This document shows, one piece after another, positions 33,801-54,279 of a stretch of 64,000 bases of DNA (positions are counted from its first letter, which is position 1; each line of letters opens with the position of its first letter). The position numbers and the translations under genes are program-made. Source of the stretch: Streptomyces sp. NBC_00273 (GTDB lineage: Bacteria; Actinomycetota; Actinomycetes; Streptomycetales; Streptomycetaceae); assembly GCF_036178145.1 (NCBI RefSeq), contig NZ_CP108067.1:2666001-2730000 (forward strand), read 5' to 3'. The notes beneath the pieces were generated by a model that saw only the letters and a program-made list of their open reading frames with translations, was not told the DNA's origin and searched no databases.

Positions 33801-34991
33801 TCAGGCGCGGGTCACCGATACGGGCAGTCGCTCCGCGCCGAGCATGCTCCCGGTGTCGAGCAGGGTGACTCCGTCGCCGTGGACAACTTCGAGTTCAGCG
33901 TACCGGTCCAGCAAGAGATTGAAGGCGGTACTCCCCTCCAGCCTGGCCAGTGGAGCGCCGATGCAGTAGTGGATTCCATGGCCGAAACCAATGTGCCGGT
34001 TTCCGGTCCGATGGATGTCGAATCGGTCCGGATTCTCGAAGTGCGCGTCATCGCGATTTGCGGAGGGGATCCACACCCTGACGACCTCCCCCTCGGGGAT
34101 GACGTGGCCGCCCAGTTCCGTCTCGCAACTGGTCATGCGGCGGGCGTTCGTGAAGGAGGGCCGGAGCCGCACGATCTCCTCGATGGCGGCCGGCACGAGG
34201 GACCGGTCGGCCCGCACTTCGCGCCAGGCGTCGGGGGCCCGGTCGAAGAGGAGCGCGATGTTGGTGACGAGTGCGGAGCTGGTCGAGATCCCGCCCAGCA
34301 GAAGGATGCCGACGAATCCGACGATGTCGACGTCCTGCAGTCGCTCGCCCTCGACGCGGGCCTCGAGCAGAAGGCTGATCAGGTCGTCCTTGGGAGCCGC
34401 CCGGCGCTCCTTGATGAGGTCGAACATGTAGGAGTTCAGGCCCCGGTAGTGCTTCGCGTTGTCCAGCATCCCCTTCATCGAGGGGACTCCGGTGTGCAGC
34501 GCGTGGGCCCACTGGGCGAACAGCTTCGAGTCCTCGCGGGGGGTGCCGAGGATGTCGGCGATCATCAGTACCGGGAAGACCGAGGCGAAGTCCTCCGCGA
34601 GGTCGAAGACTTCCCTGCCTTGGAGTTCGTCCAGGAGACCGGTGGCGATTTCGGTGACGTGCGGTTCCAGGCCGGCCATGTAGCGGGCGCTGAACGCCTT
34701 GCTGACGAGCTGCCGCAGCTGGCGGTGGCGCGGCTGGTCCTTGGCCGCGATGTTGCCGATGAAGAAGAGGTCGTAGTCCTCCTGCGGCGGCGTCAACTCG
34801 GTGAGATCGTTCTGGAATATGTGGTTGCTGGACATGACGTGCTGCGCGTCGGCGTAGCGGAAGACGTCCCACTGGCCGGTCATCGGATCGTAGAAGACGG
34901 GTTCGTTCTCCCGCATCTTCCGCAGTTCCGCGAAGAACTGCGCATCCGGTTCGGGCCTGCGCGCCGCGGGCACCTCGGGGTTCTCTTCCAT
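33801..34991 (-). CDS. Cytochrome P450
   Basis: A 396-residue soluble haem monooxygenase. Landmarks are the haem-binding FGHGIHYCIGAPLAR with Cys at about residue 346, the K-helix motif EEIVRLRP (ExxR, about 269) and the I-helix LLLGGISTSS (about 225-235), where GGxST replaces the common AGxxT, still leaving Ser/Thr for oxygen activation. ATG 34991 shares one base with the stop of the Thr-activating NRPS gene (TGATG), so it is translationally coupled to it. P450s in this position often hydroxylate amino acids tethered to a carrier domain or the released peptide; either is possible. Ferredoxin partners are not in the window. Confidence 0.93.
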   Translation of the reverse strand: MEENPEVPAARRPEPDAQFFAELRKMRENEPVFYDPMTGQWDVFRYADAQHVMSSNHIFQNDLTELTPPQEDYDLFFIGNIAAKDQPRHRQLRQLVSKAFSARYMAGLEPHVTEIATGLLDELQGREVFDLAEDFASVFPVLMIADILGTPREDSKLFAQWAHALHTGVPSMKGMLDNAKHYRGLNSYMFDLIKERRAAPKDDLISLLLEARVEGERLQDVDIVGFVGILLLGGISTSSALVTNIALLFDRAPDAWREVRADRSLVPAAIEEIVRLRPSFTNARRMTSCETELGGHVIPEGEVVRVWIPSANRDDAHFENPDRFDIHRTGNRHIGFGHGIHYCIGAPLARLEGSTAFNLLLDRYAELEVVHGDGVTLLDTGSMLGAERLPVSVTRA

Positions 34992-37900
34992 CAGTCTTCC
35001 TTCCCGTGCTCCGGGCAGGCGTCGATGATCTGCAGCCGCTCGGCGAGTATGCGGCCGATCTCGGCCAGGGGTCCCGGCTTCATGAGGTCGGTGTGCTTGC
35101 GGTCGATTTCGCGGGTGACGATCTCGCCGTCCACGAAGGGCTTCCAGGTTTCGGGGGTCGGGGAAATGTCGATCTTGTCCAGAGTCGCCACGACGAGCGT
35201 GATGTCGCCCGCGAAGCGCTCGGGGACGAACTCGTTGAAGAGGGCGCTGTTGTTCGCGTAGATCTTGCTGATCGCCTCGATGTGGCGCTTCTCCAGGCTG
35301 GCCATGGCGCTCCCCAGGCGCTGGAGCACCTGGGTGACCCGTTCGTGGGTCAGCGGCCCCTTGCCCAGGTAGCGGCGGTCATAGCCGACCCAGCGCAGCA
35401 GGTCGGCGAGGATGGCCTGTTCGGTGGTCTCCGGAAGGCGCTGGCCGGGGTAGGTGTCCAGGATCCCGAGGAAGTCGACCTCTTCTCCCATCGACTGCAG
35501 GCGGGTGGCCATGGCGTGCGCGATGACGCCGCCCGAGGAGTAGCCGACGAAGCGGTAGGGGCCGGCCGGCTGCACCGTGCGGATGTGCTCGATGTAGTCC
35601 TCGGCCATCGCGTCGATGGTCCCCGGCATCGCCTCGTCGCTGTCCAGGCCGCGCGCCTGGAGACCGTAGACGGGGTACTCCTGACCGATGTGCTTGATGA
35701 GTCCGGAGTAGCACCAGCTGAGGCCTCCGGCGGGGTGTACGCAGAACACCGGCGGGCGCGAGCCGAAGGGCCTCAGCGGGAGCAGGACGTCCAGCGGACC
35801 GCCCTGTTCGGTGCCGTCCTCGAGCTGCGACGCCAGGTGTGCCGGCGTGGGGGCTTCGAAGAGGCTGCGGATCGTGAGTTCGGCGCCGAAGGTCTCCCGG
35901 ACGCGGGTCAACAGGCGGGTCGCCAGTAGCGAATGTCCGCCGAGGTCGAAGAAGTTGTCGTCGATCCCGACCCGGGGCACGTCCAGCACCTCGGCGAACA
36001 ACCCGCACAACACCTCCTCACGAGGCGTCCGCGGCGCACGACCACCCACCACACCCGACACCTCGGGCACCGGCAACCGCCGCACGTCCAACTTCCCGTT
36101 CACCGTCAACGGCAACGCATCCAGCACCACGAACGCCGACGGCACCATGTACTCCGGCAACACCGACCCCGCAAAACCCCGCAACTCCACACCCGACACC
36201 ACCACACCCGCCACCGGCACCACATACGCCACCAACCGCCGCTCCCCCGGCTGGTCCTCCCGCACCACCACCGCCGCATGCCCCACACCCGCATGCCCCG
36301 CCAAAACAGCCTCGACCTCACCCACCTCAATACGGAAACCCCGCACCTTCACCTGAGAATCCGCACGCCCCACAAACTCCAAAACACCCCCACGCGACCA
36401 CCGCACCACATCACCCGTGCGATACATCCGCCCACCCACACCACCAAACGGATCCGCCACAAAACGCTCCGAAGACAACCCCGGACGCCCCAAATACCCC
36501 CGCGCCAAACCCGCCCCAGCCACATACAACTCCCCCGCCACACCCGGCGGAACCAACCTCAAACCAGAATCCAACACATAAACCCGCAAATCATCGATCG
36601 CCTCACCGATCACACTCCCCGCAACACCCCGCCCCACACCCACACAACCCGAATCCAACGCCGCATAACTCACATGAACCGTCGTCTCCGTAATCCCATA
36701 CATATTCACCAACACCGGAGCCGAATCCGAATGCCGCTCAAACCAATCCCCAAGACGCCACACATCCAACGCCTCACCACCAAACACCACACACCGCAGC
36801 ACCAGACCCGAACCCACCCCAGGATTCTCCCGATCCGCCTGCATCAACTGATAAAAAGCCGACGGCGTCTGATTCAACACCGTCACACCCTCATCAACCA
36901 ACAACCCCAAAAACTCCACCGGAGACCGACTCACCGAGAACGGCACCACCACCAGCCGCCCACCCCGCAACAACGGCCCCCACAACTCCCACACCGAAAA
37001 ATCAAACGCAAACGAATGGAACAACGTCCACACATCATCCGCGCCGAACCCAAACCACCGATCCGTCGACCCAAACAAACGCACCACATTCCCATGCGGC
37101 ACCACCACACCCTTAGGACGCCCCGTCGACCCCGACGTATAAATCACATACGCCGGACTCGCCGACCACACCCCACCCAAAAGCTCCCCCGCCACCAAAT
37201 CCACACCCGACCCGGCAGCAACCTCCCCCACCACATCCACCGCATCCAACACCAACACCGGAACCCCAAAACCCTCCGGCAAACTCCCCGCACTCTCCTC
37301 CGTCACCAACACCAACGACGGACCCGCATCACCCAACACATACGCAATCCGATCCGCCGGATAATCCGGATCCACCGGAACATACGCACCACCCGCCTTC
37401 AACACCGCCAGCACCGCCACCACCAAATCAACCGATCGCGGCAACACCAACCCCACAAAACCCTCAGGCCCCACCCCACGCGACACCAACACCCGCGCAA
37501 GACGATTCGCCCGCGCATTCAACTCCCCATACGAAACCGAAACACCCTCACACACCACCGCAACACGATCAGGAGCACACCCCACCTGCTCCTCAAACAA
37601 CCCCGACAACGTCACCGCATCCCCAACACCACCACCAACACCCCCACCCCCGTTCCACTCCACCAACAACCGCTCCCGCTCCACCCCACCCAACAGATCA
37701 ACCCCACCCACCGGCAGCTCGGTGCCGATCTCCACGAGTCGGCCGAGGAAGCCCAGGAACCGGTCCTGGTGGTCGGCGAGTTCCTCTTCGCCGTAGAGAT
37801 CGGGATTGCCCTCGAAGTCGATCTGGAGACCTTGGCCGTCGGGCTGGGGATAGACCACCACCGAGAGGTCGTCGGCCGGTCCCAGGTTCAGGCTGTGCAC

Positions 37901-39001
37901 GGTCGCCGTGCAGTCGGCGAAGACCAACTCGGCGCCGAACGTCATGATGTTGACCTGCGGACCGACCAGTCGCTGATCGTCCTGGAGGAGGCCGAGGTCC
38001 CTGCGGATCTCCTCGTAGCGGTAGCGCTGGTGCCGCATGGTGGCGCGCATCTCGTGGGAGGTGTGGCTCAGCAACTCGGGCAGCGTCATGTCGGGCCGTA
38101 CCGCGAGGCGGAGCGGAAGCACGTTGGAGACCATGCCGGGGGTGTTGAGGGCCGTCCGGCCGAGCCGGGTGGTCACGGGCAGGCCGAGGACGGTCTCCGT
38201 GCCCCGGGTCAGCGCCTGGTGGTAGGCACCGAAGGCGGCCGTCACCGCCACGACCCACGGCACTCCCGCGTCACTGGCCGCCTGGCGCAGCGCCTGCGTG
38301 GTCGACCCGTCGAGGAAGGCCGTACGGCGCAGCAGTCCGTCCGGGGTGACGGGCCGGCTGCCCGACAGGCTCGCGGGGACCGGCCTGTCGCCGAAGCTCT
38401 CGGTCCAGTGCGCCTTGTCCTCTTCGTACTGGTCCGACACCCGGTAGGCCGCGTCTGCGTCCACCAGGTCCCGCAGGGGTCCGAAGGGACTGTCCCCACA
38501 GGGTTCGCCGGAGGTGAGCGCGGTGTAGACCTCGGCGACCCGGCGGCCCACGAGGGCGCTGCTGAAGCCGTCGAGCGCGATGTGGTGGCACCGGTGGTAC
38601 CAGATGAACCGGTCCGTGCCGGTGCGCAGCAGTGCGTGGGCGAACAGCACGTCCGCCAGGAGGTCCACGGGACGGCTCAGCTCCTGACGCATCCAGGCCC
38701 GGGCGGCCCCGCCCGGGTCGGGCTCGGAGGTGAGGTCGAGCCGGGAGAAGACCCAGTCCGTGTCGGGGCCGACGCTCTGGCGGGGGCCGTCCGCGTCCTC
38801 GGAGAGCCGGATCCGCGCTGCCTCGGTTTCGGAGACGACGCGGCGTACCGCTTCCTCGAACCGCTCGGGGTCCAGCCGGCCGTGGATCTCTACGTACTGC
38901 CCGCCGTTGTAGATGGGGTTGTCCGGGTCCAGACGCTGGGCGAACCACATGCCGCTCTGGGCGGCCGTCAGCGGGAACCAGACTTCCTGTCGGTCAGACA
39001 T
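34991..39001 (-). CDS. Single-module NRPS, C-A(Thr)-T-TE, EntF-like
   Basis: A 1,336-residue synthetase. The C domain (about 1-440) has the EntF-like HHIALDGFS active site and [11 protein letters not shown] block rather than the HHIAADGWS of the other C domains here. The A domain (about 465-960) gives the ten-residue code DFWNVGMVHK, the known threonine code. The T domain has DLGGHSLL (Ser near 1023), and the TE domain (about 1070-1320) has GYSSGG with the catalytic Ser and His in RKHTDLM. It carries its own thioesterase although NRPS 39368-46423 also has one, so it may add a terminal Thr in trans, act first, or work iteratively as siderophore EntF/DhbF modules do. It is coupled to the P450 gene and follows mbtH-like. 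Confidence 0.93.
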   Translation of the reverse strand: MSDRQEVWFPLTAAQSGMWFAQRLDPDNPIYNGGQYVEIHGRLDPERFEEAVRRVVSETEAARIRLSEDADGPRQSVGPDTDWVFSRLDLTSEPDPGGAARAWMRQELSRPVDLLADVLFAHALLRTGTDRFIWYHRCHHIALDGFSSALVGRRVAEVYTALTSGEPCGDSPFGPLRDLVDADAAYRVSDQYEEDKAHWTESFGDRPVPASLSGSRPVTPDGLLRRTAFLDGSTTQALRQAASDAGVPWVVAVTAAFGAYHQALTRGTETVLGLPVTTRLGRTALNTPGMVSNVLPLRLAVRPDMTLPELLSHTSHEMRATMRHQRYRYEEIRRDLGLLQDDQRLVGPQVNIMTFGAELVFADCTATVHSLNLGPADDLSVVVYPQPDGQGLQIDFEGNPDLYGEEELADHQDRFLGFLGRLVEIGTELPVGGVDLLGGVERERLLVEWNGGGGVGGGVGDAVTLSGLFEEQVGCAPDRVAVVCEGVSVSYGELNARANRLARVLVSRGVGPEGFVGLVLPRSVDLVVAVLAVLKAGGAYVPVDPDYPADRIAYVLGDAGPSLVLVTEESAGSLPEGFGVPVLVLDAVDVVGEVAAGSGVDLVAGELLGGVWSASPAYVIYTSGSTGRPKGVVVPHGNVVRLFGSTDRWFGFGADDVWTLFHSFAFDFSVWELWGPLLRGGRLVVVPFSVSRSPVEFLGLLVDEGVTVLNQTPSAFYQLMQADRENPGVGSGLVLRCVVFGGEALDVWRLGDWFERHSDSAPVLVNMYGITETTVHVSYAALDSGCVGVGRGVAGSVIGEAIDDLRVYVLDSGLRLVPPGVAGELYVAGAGLARGYLGRPGLSSERFVADPFGGVGGRMYRTGDVVRWSRGGVLEFVGRADSQVKVRGFRIEVGEVEAVLAGHAGVGHAAVVVREDQPGERRLVAYVVPVAGVVVSGVELRGFAGSVLPEYMVPSAFVVLDALPLTVNGKLDVRRLPVPEVSGVVGGRAPRTPREEVLCGLFAEVLDVPRVGIDDNFFDLGGHSLLATRLLTRVRETFGAELTIRSLFEAPTPAHLASQLEDGTEQGGPLDVLLPLRPFGSRPPVFCVHPAGGLSWCYSGLIKHIGQEYPVYGLQARGLDSDEAMPGTIDAMAEDYIEHIRTVQPAGPYRFVGYSSGGVIAHAMATRLQSMGEEVDFLGILDTYPGQRLPETTEQAILADLLRWVGYDRRYLGKGPLTHERVTQVLQRLGSAMASLEKRHIEAISKIYANNSALFNEFVPERFAGDITLVVATLDKIDISPTPETWKPFVDGEIVTREIDRKHTDLMKPGPLAEIGRILAERLQIIDACPEHGKED
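35937..37717. repeat. 1,781-bp block almost identical to 55924-57704
   Basis: Encodes the Thr A domain and the first half of the T domain. It aligns with the copy in the first NRPS without gaps; I found three base differences (two silent, one Ala/Val). The edges fall in the C-A linker and between LGG and HS of the carrier motif. Composition differs strongly from the flanks: the plus strand is rich in A and C. Confidence 0.92.
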
Positions 39002-39092
39002 GGCGTTTCATCCTCGGTCAGATCCAGCGGTGCGGAGGTCGGCGGGCGGCGGGGGCCGGTGGGGTGTCACCGGCCCCCTGGGAGCCCGGGGA

Positions 39093-39311
39093 TCAGGCAG
39101 CGGCGGCGTCCATCGCCGTGGCGAGGCTCTTGGGCCGCATGTCGGTCCAGTTCTCGTTGACGTAGTCCAGGCAGGCCTGCCGGTTGTCCTCGCCGTGCAC
39201 GGCGGTCCAGCCACCCGGGATCGCGACGAACGCCGGCCACAGGGAGTGCTGGCCCTCGTCGTTGACGAGCACGAAGTAGGAGGTGTCCGGGTTCTCGAAC
39301 GGGTTGCTCAT
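39093..39311 (-). CDS. MbtH-like protein
   Basis: A 72-residue NRPS helper that binds and activates adenylation domains. All landmarks are present: [31 protein letters not shown] with the conserved Trp residues, and [17 protein letters not shown] 39311 is the family start. It sits between two NRPS genes (56 bp from the upstream one and 91 bp from the next) in the same operon, so it likely assists several A domains of this cluster. Confidence 0.96.
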   Translation of the reverse strand: MSNPFENPDTSYFVLVNDEGQHSLWPAFVAIPGGWTAVHGEDNRQACLDYVNENWTDMRPKSLATAMDAAAA

Positions 39312-39367
39312 GATGGGTGCCTTCCGATGTGTGGTGAGAACGCGTTCCGGGTCGGAACGCGCGGGGT

Positions 39368-42300
39368 TCAGTGCAGTGAGCGCAGACGCGCGGTCAGGGC
39401 CCGGCCGACCTCGCCGATGGGCCCCGGCTGGGTCATCTGGCCGTGGTTGCAGTCCATGCGGACGACGTCCAGCGGCTGCGTCACGTACGGGTCCCAGGAG
39501 GCGACGTCCGGGGGCATCTCGCCGCGGTCGAGTGCGGCGAAGAAGTACAGGACGGAGCCCTGGTACACGCCCGGTACGTACTCCCGGAAGATGGTGTTGA
39601 TGTTGTTGTAGGCGACGTACATGCTCTCGAGCTGGTCCTTGTCGAGAGCGCCGAGGGCCATGCCCGACTCGCGCAGCAGCACCGAGACGGTGGCCGCGTC
39701 CACCGGTCCCTCGTACGCGGTGATGCCCGCGCCCTCGAGGAGTCCGAGCAGCCACTCGTGCTCGGTGCCGAGGCCGGCCCGCAGATCCGCGTCGTAGTCG
39801 TTCTCGGCGGGGTACGAGTCGAGCATGGCGAGCAGGGCGACTTCCTCGCCCGCCGCCTGGAGCTTGGTGGCCATGGCGTGCGCGGCCACGCCGCCGAAGG
39901 ACCAGCCCAGCAGGTGGTAGGGACCTTCGGGCTGGATCGCCTTGATCTGGTCGAGGTAGTCGTCGGCCATCTCCTCGAGCGTCCGGGGCAGGTTCTCCCG
40001 CTGGGTGAGTCCCCGCGCCTGGAGCCCGTAGACCGGGCGGTCGGGCTCGATGTGGCGGAGCAGTCCGTAGTAGTCCCAGCTGGCTCCCATGCCGGAGTGG
40101 ACGCAGAACAGGGGCGGCAGGTCGCCCCTGGAGCGCAGCGGCAGCATGACCTCCAGCGGGTCGCCGTCGCTTCCGTGGTCCATGCGTTCAACCAGGCGGG
40201 CCACGGTCGGGGCCTCGAAGAGGCTCCTGATCGTCAGCTCCACTCCGAACGCGACCCGGATGCGGGCGGCCAGTTCGGTGGCGAGCAGGGAGTGGCCGCC
40301 GAGGTCGAAGAAGTTGTCGTCCATCCAGACCTGGGGCAGGCCCAGGGCCTCGGCGAACAGCTTGCAGAGGGTCTCCTCACGGGGCGTGCTCGCCCCGCGC
40401 CGGCTCGAGTCGCCTCCGAACACCGGCAACGGCAGGGCCCTGCGGTCCACCTTTCCGTTGGCCGTCAGCGGCAGCTCTGCGAGGACGACCACGGCGGACG
40501 GCACCATGTACTCCGGCAGCGACTCGGTGAGGTACCGGCGCAGTTCGGCCGGCTCGGCGGTGACGTCCGGTCGTGGGGTCACGTAGGCGACCAGCCGCTG
40601 GTCCCCGGGCGTGTCCTCGCGGACGATCGCCACGGCCTGGTGCACCGCGGCGTGCCGGGCCAGCGCGGTCTCGATCTCGCCCAGCTCGATGCGGAAGCCG
40701 CGCAGTTTGACCTGGTCGTCGGCGCGGCCCAGGAACTCCACGCGGCCGTGGGCGTTCCAGCGGGCCCGGTCCCCGGTCCGGTACATCCGCGCCCCCGCCG
40801 CGCCGAAGGGGTCGGCGACGAAGCGTTCGCCGGTGAGGGCACGGCGGTTGAGATAGCCACGGGCCAGTCCGGCACCGCCGATGTACAGCTCTCCCTCCAC
40901 CCCGACCGGGACCGGTCGCAGGGCGTCGTCGAGGACGTAGATCCGGGTGTTGTCCAGGGGCCGCCCGATGGGGAGGACCTGCCCGGCCTCGGGCATTTCG
41001 GTGATCCGGTGGCTGATCGCGAAGGTGGTCGTCTCGGTCGGCCCGTAGCCGTTGACCACGGTGAGACCGGGGTGCGCCGTCAGCAGGGCGCGGACCGCGG
41101 TCGGCGAGACGACGTCGCCGCCCGCCCAGACCTCGCGCACGTGGGCGAAGCTGCCGGGCGCTTCCTTGGCCATCAGGGAGAAGAGGCCCGAGGTGATGAA
41201 CAGGGCGCTGGCCTTGCCCTCGTCCAGGGCCGCGCGCAGCACGTCGGCGTCGAAGTCGCCCGGCGGCAGCATCACCGACTGGCCGCCGTTGAGCAGCGGG
41301 GTCCACATCTCGTAGGTCGAGGCGTCGAAGGCGTGCGGCGAGTGCAGCAGTACCCGGTCGTGGTTGCCGCCCCGCCAGCACGAATCGAGGGCGAGGTGCG
41401 CCACGTCGCGGTGCGTGGCGATGACGCCCTTGGGGGTGCCCGTCGAACCCGAGGTGTAGATGACGTACGCCGGGCAGTCGGCGTGCAGGAGTGCGTGCCG
41501 TTCGGACGGCAGCGGATCGGTGTCCGCGAGGGCTGCGGTCCTGGCGCCGACCGCTGCGTCGTCGAGGACGATCCGGGGGATCGCCGCGGTGAGGTCCGCC
41601 GGTATCCCGTCGGTGGTGGTGAGGACGGCCGCGGGGGCGGCGTCCGCGAGCATGAAGGCGATCCGCTCGGCCGGGTAGCCCGGGTCCACCGGCACGTAGG
41701 CGGCGCCGGCCTTGAGTACGGCGAGTACGGCGACGAACAGTTCCGCCGTGCGGGGCAGTGCCACGGCCACGTACTGCTCGGGCCCCACGCCCTCGTCGAT
41801 GAGCAGCCGGGCGAGGCGGTTGGCCCGGGCATTGAGCTGCGCGTAGGTCATCTCGGTGCCGACGGACAGCGCGGACACCACGGCGGTGCGCTCGGGCGTC
41901 CGCCGCACCTGGGCCTCGAAGAGTTCCGGAAGGCTGCCCGTCGTGACGGGGACGGCCGTGTCGTTCCATTCCTCCAGGACTTGGCCTCGCTCGGCGGCGC
42001 CCAGGATCTCGATGGTGCTGGAAGGTGCGTCCGGGGTGGTGGCCACGGCTGCCAGCAGCTGGCCGAGGCGGTCGCCGATGCGTGCCACCGACTGCCTGTC
42101 GAAGAGGTCGGTGCTGTAGCGGATGACGCCCAGGATGCCGTCGGCGGAGCCGTCGGCGGCGAACTGCTCCGCGAGCTCGAAGCAGAGGTCGAACTTGCTG
42201 GTGCCGGTGTCGATGGGCTGCGGGACGACGTCCAGGCCGGGCAGGTCGACCTCGGGTTCGACGTTGTTCTGCATGCTGAGCATGGTCTGGAAGAGGGGGT

Positions 42301-45300
42301 GGCGGGCCAGTGAGCGTTCGGGGTTGAGGACCTCCACCAGCCGCTCGAAGGGCACGTCCTGGTGCGCGTACGCCGCAAGGTCCGTCTCCCGCACCCGCGC
42401 CACCAGCTCGCGGAACGTCGGGTCCCCCGACACGTCCGTCCGCAGCACCAGCGTGTTCACGAAGAACCCCACCAGATCGTCCAACGCCTCATCGGTCCGA
42501 CCCGCCACGGGCGTGCCGAGCACGATGTCCTCACCCGCACCCAACCGCGACAGCAGCAGGGCGATCGCGGCCTGCACCACCATGAAGACGCTGGCGTGCG
42601 CACCACGGGCCAGCAGCGTGAGCTCGTGGTGGAGAGCGGCGTCCAGCCGGATCTCCAGGGTGTCGCCGCGGAAGGTCGACACGGCCGGGCGGTTCCGGTC
42701 CACGGGCAGTTTCAGGTCCTCCGGCAGATGGGCGAGGGACTCCTTCCAGAACGCCAGCTGCCGGGAGATGGCGCTCTGCGGATCGTCCTCGCTGCCCAGG
42801 ACGTCCTGCTGCCACAGTGCGAAGTCGGCGTACTGCACGGGCAGCGGGGACCATTGCGGCGCCTGGGCGCGCAGCCGTGCCGCGTAGGCCACTGACAGGT
42901 CGCGCGCCAGCGGCGCCATGGACCAGCCGTCGGCCGCGACGTGGTGGAGCACCAGGGACAGGACGACCTCACCGGATCCGGCCAGCTCGAACAGCGTGGC
43001 GCGGAACGGCAGATCGGTCAGCAGGTCGAAGCCCCGGCCGACTTCGGCCGCCAGCGCGGCGGGCAGGCTCGCCTCGTCGGTCTCCACCACCGTCAGTTCG
43101 GCGCCGTCGGCCGGGAGGTCCACCGGTGTCCGCAGCGGCTTGCCGTCCGCTTCGGGGAACACCGTCCGCAGGGTTTCGTGACGGCCGGCCACATCGGTCA
43201 GCGCGGCACGCAGCGCGTCCCTGTCGAGGTCGCCGGCCAGGCGCACCAGGAACGGGATGTTGTAGCTGGCGGCGTGCTCCTCGAAGCGGTTGATGATCCA
43301 CTGGCGGCGCTGGGCGAACGACAGCGGCACCACCTCGGGACGCGGCTGCGGGACCAGGGCCTTGCGCGCGGCGGCCGCGGTGTCGAGCCGACCGGCGAGG
43401 GCGGCCGGGGTGGGGTGCTCGAAGAGCTCCCGGATCTCCAGCTCGGCCCCCAGCGTGGAGCGGATCCGCGACACCAGCCGGGTCGCGAGCAGCGAGTGGC
43501 CGCCCAGTTCGAAGAAGTTGCCTCCTGCGCCGACCCGGGGCAGTTTCAGTACCTCGGCGAACAGTCCGCACAGGATCTCCTCCTGCGGGGTCTGCGCGGA
43601 GCGTCCGCCGGTCAGGGACGTCAGCTCGGGGGCGGGCAGGACCTTCTTGTCCAGCTTGCCGTTGGGGGTGAGCGGTAGCCGGTCGAGGAGGACGAACGCT
43701 CCCGGGACCATGTGGTCCGGCAGCTGCCTGGCCGCCCCGCTGCGCAGCTCCGCGACACTGAGCTGCCGGCCGTCGGCGGGCACCGCGTACCCCACCAGTC
43801 GCCTGTCCCCAGGACGGTCCTCCCGCATCGTGACGGCTGCCTGGCCCACGCCCGGCAGAGCCGATAGGACCGCCTCCACTTCACCCAGCTCGATGCGGAA
43901 TCCACGGATCTTGACCTGCTCGTCCGATCGTCCGACGAACTCCAAGTCCCCGTCCGCACGCCAACGCGCCACATCGCCCGTGGCGTACATCCGCTCCCCG
44001 GGAGCTCCGTACGGGTCGGCGACGAACCGCTCCGCCGTCTGACCCGCACGCCTCAGATAGCCCCGGGCCAGTTGTCCGCCTGCGAGGTAGAGGTCGCCGG
44101 CCACGCCGGGGGCCACCGGCCGCAGCGCGGAGTCCAGCACGTACGCGCGGGTGTTGGCGACCGGCCCGCCGATCGACGGAACACCGCCGCCGGCCGTCAG
44201 CGGTTCGCTGAACGTCGAGACCACGGCGGCCTCGGTGGGCCCGTACGCGTTGATCAGGCGGCGCCCGGCCGACCAGCGCGCGATCACCTCGGGCGGGCAG
44301 ACCTCGCCGCCCGAGACGATCGTCTCCAGCCGTGGCAGGCCGACCGCGGGCAGCGTGGCCAGCAGCGAGGCGGACATCATGACGTGGGTGGCGGCCATGT
44401 CTTCCAGGGCCGCGGCGAGTCCGTCGCCGACCAGCTGGCCGTGCGGCAGCGCCAGTGACGCGCCGGAGAGCAGGGCCATCAGCACGTCGCCCACGGACGG
44501 GTCGAAGTTCGTGGAGACCGCCTGGAACACGCGGCTGTGCGGACCGACGCCCAGGTTGTCGATGTGCGCGGCGGCCATGCTGGCCGCGCTCCGGTGCACC
44601 ATCACGACGCCCTTGGGACGTCCGGTGGAACCGGAGGTGTAGATCACATAGGCGGGATGGTTCCCGTCCAGCGAGGCGACGCGCTCTCCGTCGGTGACGT
44701 TTCCGGCGGCGAAGGCGGCGAGTTCCCCTTCCGGCACCGGCGCGGAGAGCGTCAGCGCCGGAGCGGAGTCCTCCAGCATGTGGGCCACGCGGTCGGCCGG
44801 GTACTGCGGGTCGACCGGGAGGTAGGCGGCCCCCGCCTTCCACACGCCCAGCACGGCGGTGATCCAGTCCACCGAACGCGGCAGCGACAGCGCCACCAGC
44901 CGTTCGGGGCCGACCCCGTGCCCGATCAGGTAGCGGGCCATCCGGTTGGCCCGGGCGTTGAGTTCCGCGTACGAGAGCCGGTCGTCGTCCTGGACCACCG
45001 CGACGGCGTCCGGGGTCCGGGCGACCTGTGCTTCGAACAGCTGCGGCAGGGTCCCCGCAGGGATGTCCCGTGCCGTGTCGTTCCACTCCTCCAGGACCTG
45101 CTGCCGTACGGCGGGGTCCAGGAGGTCGACACGGCCCGCGGGCAGTTCCGGGTCGGCGGCGATGGTCTCGAAGATCCGGACCAGCTGGGTCAGGTAGCCC
45201 TCGGCGGTCGCGCGGTCGATGAGGTCGGGCCGGTAGGCGAGTCGCAGCATGAGCTCGCGGCCCGGTCCGGCGGCGAGCGCCAGCGGGTAGTGGGTCGCGT

Positions 45301-46419
45301 CGCGGCCGGATCCTCCGGAGACCTGCGCCCCCGTGGTGGACGACTCCAGGGTTTCGGTGTCGACGAACTGGTTCTCGAAGACGGTGGCGGTGTCGAAGAG
45401 GTTGCCGAGGCCGACCCCGCTCTGTATCTCGGTGAGGCTCAGGAACTGGTGGTCCATCACCTCGATCTGCTCTTCCTGGAGCCGGGAGATGATGCCGCCC
45501 AGCGACTCGGCCGGGTCCAGGCGCACCCGGACCGGCAGCGTGTTGATGAACAGGCCGACCATCGTCTCGATGCCGGGTATCTCCGGGGGGCGGCCCGAAA
45601 CCGTGGTGCCGAACGTGACGTCGTTCCGGCCGGTCAGGGCTCCGAGCAGCAGCCCCCAGGCTCCCTGGACCAGGGTGTTCATCGTCCAGTCGCGGCTGCG
45701 CGCCAGGCGCGTGAGGGAGGCCGTGAGCTCCTCCGACAGGGACCCGATGATGTTCTCGGGCGCCACCTCCACCCGGCTCGGGGCATCCGGTACGAGCAGC
45801 GTCGGGGCGGTGACCCCGTCCAGTACCGTGCGCCACGCCCGCTCGGCGGCCGGCCGGTCCTGCTTGGACAGCCACAGCAGGTACTCGCGGTACGGCGTGA
45901 CCGGGGGCAGCGCCGAGGCGTCGCCGCGGCCGGCGTACAGCGCGAACAGTTCGCCGATCAGGATCGGCGAGGACCAGCCGTCCATCAGGATGTGGTGCCG
46001 GGTCATCACCAGCCGGTGCTGGTCCCCGCCGAGCTTGACGTGGATGAACCGCATCAGGGGCGGGCGGGCCATGTCGAACTTGCGGGCCCGGTCCTCGTCG
46101 AGGATGCGCCGCAGCGCGGCGTCGCGCTCGTCGGCGGCCAGTGCGCTGAGGTCCTCCTCCTCCCAGCGCAGCGGCACCTCGCGCCGGATCACCTGTACGG
46201 GGCGCTCCCCCTGCCGGCGGAATCCGGCGCGCAGCACGGCGTGCCGCTGCTGGAGGGCCCGGGCCGCCAGCCGCATGGCGTCGGCGTCGAAGTCGGCGCC
46301 CAGGTGGAACACGCTCTGCACGGTGTAGAGGTCCAGGCCCTGCGTGTCGTACTGCGCGTGGAAGAGCAGACCTTCCTGGAGCGGGCCCAGGGGCAGGACG
46401 TCTTCAATCCGGGACTGCT

Positions 46420-46423
<4 letters not shown>
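39368..46423 (-). CDS. Two-module NRPS, C-A-T-C-A(Val-like)-T-TE
   Basis: A 2,351-residue synthetase, predicted to end the main line. Module 5: the C domain with HHILMDGWS (about residue 145, the form seen after epimerization domains), and A (about 465-930) with code DPGMVGAVVK, which I cannot assign. T carries ELGGHSLL (about 974). Module 6: C with HHVAADGWS (about 1165), and A (about 1500-2000) with code DAYFWGGTFK, close to valine codes of the DAFWIGGTFK type. T carries DLGGHSLL (about 2043). The TE (about 2090-2330) has GWSFGG and a His in [11 protein letters not shown] 46423 overlaps the previous stop (ATGA) with GAGGAG upstream; a much longer upstream frame only reads through the preceding gene. 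Confidence 0.94.

Positions 46424-54278
<7,855 letters not shown>

Positions 54279-54279
<1 letters not shown>

Noticed and set aside
34991..39001. Assigning the cluster to a catechol siderophore because of the EntF-like Thr module
   Set aside because: No dihydroxybenzoate synthesis, aryl carrier or siderophore uptake genes are visible; layout similarity alone is not enough.
35933..39160. Long plus-strand frames (over 1,000 codons) antisense to the NRPS genes, also at 54501-57986 and 51112-54645
   Set aside because: They are His/Arg/Pro-rich shadows created by high GC and by the A/C-rich Thr block. They have no start signals, no domains and run opposite to well-supported NRPS domains.
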